Shown here in pieces: positions 38,401-47,400 of a DNA stretch of 55,257 nucleotides; within the stretch, counting starts at the first letter, position 1, and every line of letters begins with the position of its first letter. Under the pieces are notes generated by a model. The model ran no database searches. It had not been told where the DNA came from and worked only from the letters and a program-made list of their open reading frames with translations. This DNA comes from Marinibacterium sp. GTDB lineage: Bacteria > Pseudomonadota > Alphaproteobacteria > Rhodobacterales > Rhodobacteraceae. The DNA is taken from assembly GCA_025800215.1 (NCBI GenBank), contig JAOXSC010000206.1, forward strand, positions 1 to 55,257, read 5' to 3'. The translations under genes and the position numbers were made by a program.

Positions 38401-41400
38401 ACGACACGCTGTCGGTCTTTGCGGTCAATGGCTCGCAGGCGGCGGTTGGTCAGCCGATCACGCTGGCGTCGGGTGCGGTGCTGACGATGAATGCCGATGG
38501 CACCTACAGCTTTGATGCGCGCAGTGCCTATAATGACCTGCAGGCCGGTCAGACCGCTCAGGAGACCTTCAGCTATACCCTCACCGACAGCAATGGCGGC
38601 TTTGACACCGCGACCGTGACGGTGCTGGTGCGCGGGGCCAATGACAGCCCCGACGCGCAGGATGATGCGTTCGACGTGTCCGAAACCGGCGCGGTCACCG
38701 GATCGGTTCTGGCCGACAACGGCAGCGGCGCCGATGGCGATGTGGACACCCGTCCGGCGACGGATGTTCTGACGGTGGTTGCGGTCGATGGCGTGGCCGG
38801 ACGCGTGGGCAATGCCTATGCCCTGACCGGCGGCGGGGTCGTGACCCTGCAGGCCAATGGCGCAATGAGCTTTGACACCAACGGCGATTTCGATCTGCCG
38901 CCGGGTCAGAGCACGACCGTCACCTTTGCTTATACCGTCCGCGATCCCGGCGGGCTGGAAGACACCGCAACGGTCACCATCACCGTTGACGGCAATGGTG
39001 CGGCGCCGGTGGCCAATGATGACACGATCCAGGTCGGTCAGAATGCCACTGTCACCGCCAACCTGATCACCGGCACCGGTGGCGCCACCGCCGACAGCGA
39101 TCCCGATGGCGATCCGCTGCAGATCGTCGAGATCGAAGGCCAGGCCGCCAATGTGGGTGTGCCGATCACGCTGGCATCGGGCGCCGTGGTGACGGTGCTG
39201 CCGGGCGGGGCGATGGCCTATGACACCAATGGTGCCTTTGCCGGTGTTGCCCTGGGTCAGACCCAGGATGACACGTTCACCTATACGCTCAGCGATGGTG
39301 TCGGGGGCACCGACACCGCAACGGTCACCGTTCAGGTGGCGGGCGTGAACGACACGCCGCAGGCGCGCGATGACGCCTTTGGCGTGGGCGAAGACAGCAG
39401 CGTGTCGGGCAACCTGCTGGCCGACAATGGCAGCGGCGCCGACAGCGACCCCGATACGGGCGACACGCTGAACGTGGTCGCGATCAACGGTCAGAGCTTT
39501 GCCGATGGCGACGTGATCACCCTCAGCAACGGGGCCGAGGTCACGCTGAATGCCGACGGGACCTTCACCTTTGACACCAACGGTGCCTATGAAGGGCTGA
39601 GCGCCATCCAGTCGCGTCAGACCAGCTTTACCTACACGGTCGAAGACGCCAATGGCCTGCAGCACAGCGCCACCGCGCGGGTGACCGTGCAGGGGGCCAA
39701 TGATGCGCCCACCGCCGATGACGACACCGCGGCGGTGTTCGAAAACGGCACGGCGCAGGGTCAGGTGCGCAGCAACGACACCGACCCCGATGCAGGTGAT
39801 CAGCTTGTGGTCACCGGTGTCGAAGGTGGGGCGACCCTGGGCACGCCGGTGCAGATTGCATCGGGCGCGCTGGTCACCATGGATGCGCAGGGCAACTATA
39901 CCTACGATCCCAACGGCGCCTTCGACAGCCTCGCCCCCGGCGAAACGGATACGGACAGCTTTACCTATGCGATCTCGGACGGGCGCGGCGGCACGGATAT
40001 GGCCACCGTTACCGTGACGGTGACTGGCAAGGGCGTGGATCCGGTGGCCACCGAAGATGCCTATGGCACCGACGAAGACAGCGCCATTTCGGGCAATGTC
40101 ATCACCGATGACACCGGCAACGGCATGGACAGCGATGCCGACGCGGGCGAGGTGATCACCGTCACCCATGTGGAAGGTCAGGACATTTCCGATGGCCCGA
40201 TCACGCTGGTATCGGGGGCTGTGGTCACCATGGCGGCCGATGGCAGCTTTACCTATGATCCAAGCGGCGCGCAGGATGATCTGGCGCCGGGTGCGTCGCG
40301 TGTGGATACCTTTACCTACACGATCTCGGATCCGTTTGGCGGCACCGATCAGGCGGCGGCCTTCATCACCCTGAATGGCGTGAATGATGATCCCGATGCG
40401 CAGGATGACACCTTTGTCACCAATGAAGGCGCGGTTCTGAGCGGGTCGGTCACCGGCAATGACGGCGATATCGACGGCGGTACGCTGACGGTCACGCAGA
40501 TCGACGGGCAGGCCTATGCCGAGGGGTCGGCGATTACGCTGGCGTCGGGCGCGCAGCTGACCATGAATGCTGATGGCTCGTTTGACTATGACCCGAATGG
40601 CCAGTTCGACGATCTGGTGTTTGGCGAAACCGCGACCGACAGCTTTGACTATACGATCAGCGACGGGCAGGGCGGCAGCGCCACGGCCACCGCGACCGTG
40701 ACGATCAACAGCACCGATGGCGCCCCGAACCTGGTGGCGAGCGTCTCTGAATGGAGCGGCGCGCGCACCGAGCAGTGGATTTCGGTGTCCTACCGGGTCG
40801 ACAACACGGGCGGTGCCACCGTCGAAGATGCGGCCTGGGTCGACCGGGTGTATCTGTCCACCGACAACGTGCTGAGCGATGACGATGTCATGCTGCGCGA
40901 GCTGTCCTTCAACGGCGTTCTGGGCGAAGGCGAATATTACGAACGCACCGCCACCGTGCGGATGCCGGGCATTCCGGGCGACTACTATCTGCTGGTGGAA
41001 ACCGATGCTGCTGACGCTCAGCCCGAAACCGACGAGACGGACAATGTGGGCGCCAGCGCCGACAGCGCGGCGCTGCTGCCGGCCTATACGTCGACGCTCA
41101 ATGTCGGTGTATCGGCGGTCAGCTCGGGCGAGGTGTTCACCATCACCGGTCAGGCGGTCGATTTTGTCACCAACCAGGGCGAACCCTATGAGGTCGTCAC
41201 CATCGAAGCCACGATCGACGGCTTTACCCGCACGGCGAATGCGCTGACCGATGCCAACGGCTTCTGGTCGGTCGATTTCGCCACCCTGCCGAACCAGGCC
41301 GGTGTTCTGGAACTGTTTGCCCGCCATCCGGGTGATCCGACCGAACAGCCGCAGCCCGAAGCCACGGTGAATGTCTATGGCATGGGCTTTGGCCGGTCCC

Positions 41401-44400
41401 AGCAGTTCACCACGCAAGAGCTGATCGAAGGCACCACAGAGACCTTCACCTTCACGCTCGACAATTTCGGGTCGCTGGGGCTGACCAATCTGCAGGCCGA
41501 AATCCTTGATCTGCCCGCAGCCTGGGATGGCGACGTGTCGCTTGAGATGTCGGATCTGGCCGGGGACGGATCGGTCGAGCTGTCGCTCACGGTCACCGTG
41601 CCGGATATGTCGGCCATTGATTTCGAAGATCTGCAGATCGAGGTCACATCGGACGAAGGTGCGTCGGCCCTGCTGAACGTGCGTGTCGATCCGGTGGTGT
41701 CGCTGGCGGACATCAACATCGTCGAAAGCTCGGTCACGGCCTATGCGCTGCGCGGCGGCCAGACGCTGGTCGAGTTCACGGTGGAAAACAACGGCGCGTC
41801 GGCCAGCGAAGCGATCAGTGTGATCCTGCCGGATCTCGACTGGCTCGACTTTGCATCGCCCGAGGTTCTGGAAAGCCTGGCACCGGGGGCATCGACCACG
41901 GTGACGCTGCTGCTGACGCCCGATGCGGACGAGGCCCTGGGCCGGTTCAACGGCACCATCGCGGTGCAGGAAGATGGCGGCGACGCCGACAGCATGGGCT
42001 TTTCCTTTGTCACCGTGTCGGATGCCCTGGGTGATCTCACGATCAACATGGTGGACGAACTGTTCTACTTCTCGGCGGACGAGCCGAAGGTGGAGGATGT
42101 CCGCCTGACGGTCACCCATGTGCTGACGGGCGAAGTTGTCTATTCCAGCAATGACGTCGACGGGATGGTCACCATCCCCGACCTGCCCGAAGGCATCTAC
42201 AATGTGCGGGCATCGGCGGCGAACCACGACGCGTTCAACCGCAATATCGAGGTGACGCCGGGCGACAACGAGCTTGATGCCTTCATGTCGCGCCAGACGG
42301 TCAAATACTACTGGTCGGTGGAAGAGGTCGAACTGGAAGACCGCTATACCGTCGAGATCGAGGCCGAGTTCGAAACCAACGTGCCCGCACCCGTCGTGGT
42401 GATGGATCCGCCGGTGATCGACTTTGCCCAGCTGGACGACATCGGCGATGAGATGACGGTGGAGATCACCGTCACCAACCACGGTCTGATCGCGGTGAAC
42501 GATCTGGATCTCGATCTGGCCGATCACCCCTGGTACGAGATCGAAACGCCCTTTGACACGCTGACCACGCTGGATGCGAAATCGTCGGTGACCTTCCCGA
42601 TCAAGATCACGCGGGTGGGTGACAATGAACCCGGCCAGCCGCTGGCCGGTGCCGAGGCGCTGACGGTGGATGATGGCGACGGATCGAGCATCACCCCCGC
42701 ATCGGCCGAAGGCGCCGGGACGGTGGGCTGCTCGTGGGGCGGGACGCTGGTCTACAACTATCCCTGTGGGCCGCAGGACGTGTCCAAGTCGCTCAGCCTG
42801 ACCGGGTCCAACGTGGACGGCAATTGCGGCAATGGCGGCATTGACGGATTCTCCATCTGGGTCAGCCCGGGTGGCGGCGGCGGCTTTGGTCCGGGGGGCT
42901 ATGGCCCCGGCACGGGTGGCCGCACCACGGTCACCGGGACGGTTCCGTCGGTGTCACCGCTGGATCTGTGCGATGTCATCTGTTCCAGCAAATCCAACAT
43001 CGGCCCGCCGATCTGCCTGCCGGGCGCTGGTCCCTTCGACGATCTGGCCAAGGGTGTTGGTCTTGTTGGTGCCTTTGACAGCGGTTGGTCCATCGGGTCG
43101 AATCTGAGTTCGGGCAACAATGGCGGCGCGGCCTATGGCGCGGCCAAGTTCGGCGCCGGTCTGGTGCCGGGTCTGGGTGATGTCATCTGTGCCATCGACT
43201 GGGGGCTCTACTTTGCCTGTGTCGCGGCCGGTGGCGGCTTTGGTCCCAACGTGTCGGCAGGCGGTTCGGCGCTGGCAGCGGCGGCGGCAGCGCCGATGCT
43301 GGCCGGGGCCGAAGCGCAGGCCGCCGAGGATGGCGAAGACTGCGGCTGTGGCGACAAGGATGGCGATCCTGCACAGGTCGCGGCGTCCAATGACGCGGTT
43401 GCGGCGGCCCCGCAGGTGGTGGCGTTCTTGGGTGGCATGGGTGACTTCTTTACCCTGCTCTTCGGGTCCGACGCGATCCTGCAGGTGGTTCCGGGTAACC
43501 CCGCATTGCCTGCCTTCTTCGAGCTTCTGGGCACGCTGATGGCAGACGGCAATGGCGAACCGCGTGCGGTCAGCGCCGAAGGTCTGGCGCAGCTGCAGGC
43601 GATTGCCCCGCAACCGCTGACAGCGGCGGATGTGGCCACGATGATTGCCAACTGGAACGGTGTGATCGCCCAGATCAGCGACCCGGATGCGTCGGGCCCC
43701 GGCATCGACTTTACCGAGCTGGAAGGCATCTGGACGCAGATCAGCGACGCAGGCGATCAGCTGCTGGCGACTGCCGAGGTGACCAATGCAACATTTGGCG
43801 AACTGGTGTCCGAAGGCATCGTCGACCTGGTCAATGACCAGGGCGGCGGGGTCTGTGCTTCGGTCCGGCTGAGCATCAGCCAGGATGTGGTTCTGACGCG
43901 TCAGGCCTTTGAAGCCACGCTTGAGATCGTGAACGAGACCGACAATCCGGTGACGGATGTGGGCATCACGATCATCGTGCGCGACAGCGAAGGCAACCTG
44001 GTGTCGCAGAACACCTTTGGCATCACCGATCCGGCGCTGAGCGGCCTGACAGCCGTTGACGGCACCGGCGAGGTTGCAGGCGGCACATCCGGGTCGGCCA
44101 CCTATACGCTGATCCCGTCGCGTCTGGCGGTCACCGATACCGAAGAAACCTATACGGTGTCGGGCCAGTTCACCTATGCCGAAGACGGCGTGGTGCGCAC
44201 CCTGCCGCTGGCCGAAGAAGAGATCACCGTGCGTCCGCAGGCCGAGCTCGAGCTTGATTACTACCTGCAGCGCAATGTCTATGGCGACGATCCCTTCACC
44301 GAAGAGGTCGAACCATCCGAGCCCTTCGCGCTGGCCGTGATGGTCAACAATGTGGGCTATGGCGATGCCAACAACCTCAGCATCACCTCGGCCCAGCCCG

Positions 44401-47400
44401 AGATCATCGAGAACGAAAAAGGCCTGCTGATCGACTTTGAGATCATCGGTGCCAGCGTCAATGGCGAGGCCTTCAGCCCGTCGCTGACCGTCGATTTCGG
44501 GGATGTGGCCGCGGGTGACCGCGAAGTGGCGACCTGGTTCATGCAATCGTCGCTGGAAGGCAAGTTCATCGACTATGACGTGAGCTTTACCCACGAAAAC
44601 AGCCTTGGCATCGAAGAGCTGTCGCTGCTGACCGAAACCCGGATCCACGAGCTGATCCAGGTGGTCCAGAGCGATCAGCCCGGCGATGACACCCTGTACG
44701 ATTTCCTGATCAATGATGATCGCGAAACCGATCCGCTGGGGATCCCGGACACGCTGCACACATCCGACGGTCAGATCTTTGACGTGGCTCAGGCCATCGG
44801 CGAAGAAACCTCGGGCGTGCCGATGGCGGGCAATCTGGTGGTCACGCTGACGGCGACCATGTCGGCGGGGTGGAGCTATGCCAATGTGCGCGATCCGGGC
44901 GATGGCGATTATCGCATCGCATCCATCGTGCGCGACAGCGACGGCAAAGAGCTGCTGGGCCGCAACTTCTGGCAGACCGACCGGACCTTCCTGGCCGATG
45001 GGCCGCCCACGATCGAAGACCGTCTGCATATCCTTGACCACAACGCGGCCGAGGGCGAGCAGACCTATACGATCACCTTCGAGGCGATCAACACCGCCCC
45101 GGTGGCCAATGCCGATGCGGCCAGCACCGACGAAGAAACCGCCGTGCAGATCAATGTTCTGGCCAATGACACCGACCCCGAAGGCGATGCCCTGTCGGTG
45201 GCCACGGTCAGCCAGGGGTCGCACGGGGTCGTCACGCTGGGCGCCGATGGCATCCTGACCTATACGCCGAACCTTGATTTCTTCGGCACCGACAGCTTCA
45301 CCTATACGCTGTCGGACGGTCAGGCGACGGTGCAGGGCACGGTGCAGGTGACGGTGGCGGATGTGGCCGAAACCGGCAGCACGCTGGCGATCCAGGTCGG
45401 TGCCGATGATCCGCGCGACAATGCCGATGCGGTCATGGGCGCCAGCCTGTCGCAGGCCGAAGGGGACAGTGGCTCCAACGTGGTCTGGTTCACCGTCACG
45501 CGGACCGGCGATCTGGCAGGCGATGTCGAGGTCGATCTGGCCGTGGCCAGCGATTTTGCCGAGAGCGAGATCATCGGCAGCATCCCGGCCTCGGTGACCA
45601 TTGCCGATGGCGATGCGTCGGTGTCCTTCATGGTCGAGGTGGCGGGCGACCGCGACATCGAAAGTGACGAGACCCTGGCCATCACGATCAGCCATGACGA
45701 CCGCCCCGAAGTGACCGTTGACCCCGCAGAGGCAACCGCCAGCTTTACCGCCGAAAACGACGATCTGGGCGGCGAGGTGTCGATCCACGCATCGCTCAGC
45801 GCGCCGACGGGCGCCCCGGTGGGCGATCCCGCCGATACCCAGGCGGCCGAAGGCGACAGCGGCACCACCCCGGTCTGGTTCACGGTACGCCGCACCGGCG
45901 ATCTGGACGGCCCGGTGACCGTCGATCTGGCGGTGTTCGGCACGGTCAGCAACATCGACACGGGCCCGATCCCGTCATCGGTGACGCTGGCCGCGGGCGA
46001 GGCCTATGTGACCTTCATGGTGGACATCAACGGTGACATGCTGCCCGAAAGCGATGACGTGCTGGGGCTGCGCATCACCGGCACCGACCGTCCCGACATC
46101 ACGCCTGCGGCGGATGCAGATGTTGAGCATCTCATCGTCAATGACGATGAAATCAACGTCGCCCCCGTCGCCCGCGATGATGCCTATACGATGCTGGACA
46201 GCGGCACGCTGACCATCACCGCACCGGGGCTTCTGGGCAACGACACGGACGCCAATGGCGATACGCTGCGGGCTCAGATCCTGGATGGGCCATCGCATGG
46301 CACGCTTAGCTATCTGCAGGATACCGGGGCGTTCGAATATGTGCCGGACGCGGAATTCGTGGGCACCGACAGCTTCCGTTATGTGGCGTCGGACGGGACC
46401 GAAAGCGACATCGCCGTGGTCACCATCACCGTCAACGAACGGCCGCCCGAGGCTGTGAACGACAGTGCCACGGTTGCGCGCAACGGGTCTGTGGTGATCG
46501 ACGTTCTGGACAATGACCGCGCCCTCAGCACCAACCCGCTGAGCATCACCGAGGTCGGACAGGGCAATTACGGGTCGGTCACGCTTAACCCCGATGGCAC
46601 GGTCAGCTATGTGCCTGACGCCTGGTGGTTCGGCACGGACAGCTTCACCTATACGGCCAGCAACGGGACCGGTGGCCCCGTCACCGCCACGGTGGTTGTC
46701 ACGGTCACGGCACCTGTGGGCCAGACGCTGAGCATCACCTACGAAGACACCAATGACCGGGCCGGGCGCGACTATACGTTCGAAACCCGCGATGCGGATG
46801 GCGATCTGATCAGCACCACCGAGCGCTTTGACGATGGCCGCGTGGTCCATTCGGTCTATGCCGACGGGCTGCTGCAACAGGTCATCGACACGCGCGGCAA
46901 TGGCGACGTACTGACCAGCACCTACGGTGCCGACGGGGTTCGCGACACGCTTGTGATCGAGGACAACAGCGGTGACGAAGACTGGGCGAGCGTGACCTCG
47001 ACCTATGACGATGACGGCAATCTTGTGCATCGCCTCTATGTCATGGATGACGGTCGCACCCGCGAAGAAGGCCGCACCTTCGAAGACGGGCGCCCGACCC
47101 AGTCGGTCGATACGCGCCCGGATGGCGAGGTTCGCACCACCAGCTATGGCGATGATGGCCAGCGCGACAGCCTGACCGTTCAGGACAGCGATGACGTGCA
47201 TCCGTGGCAGAGCTTTACCAACAACTATGACGAAGACGGCCTGCTGGTGTTGCAGACCTATGTCATGGATGATGGCGGGGTGCGCACCATGGTCCGGAGC
47301 TATGATGATGGTGGCCTGCTGTCGCAAACGGTCGATACAAGGCCCAATGGCGATATCCTGACCACGGTCTTCGGCGACGATGGTGAAGCTGACAGCTTTA

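Noticed and set aside
22374-42527. A very long open frame on the minus strand (over 6700 codons) opposite the giant gene
   Set aside because: It is the exact codon-aligned antisense of the giant gene, has no recognisable domains and a histidine/arginine-rich composition, and arises from the lack of TTA, CTA and TCA codons in the real gene.
42954-45788. A second long antisense open frame (about 944 codons)
   Set aside because: Same cause: it mirrors the codon use of the giant gene and has no domain or ribosome-binding site.
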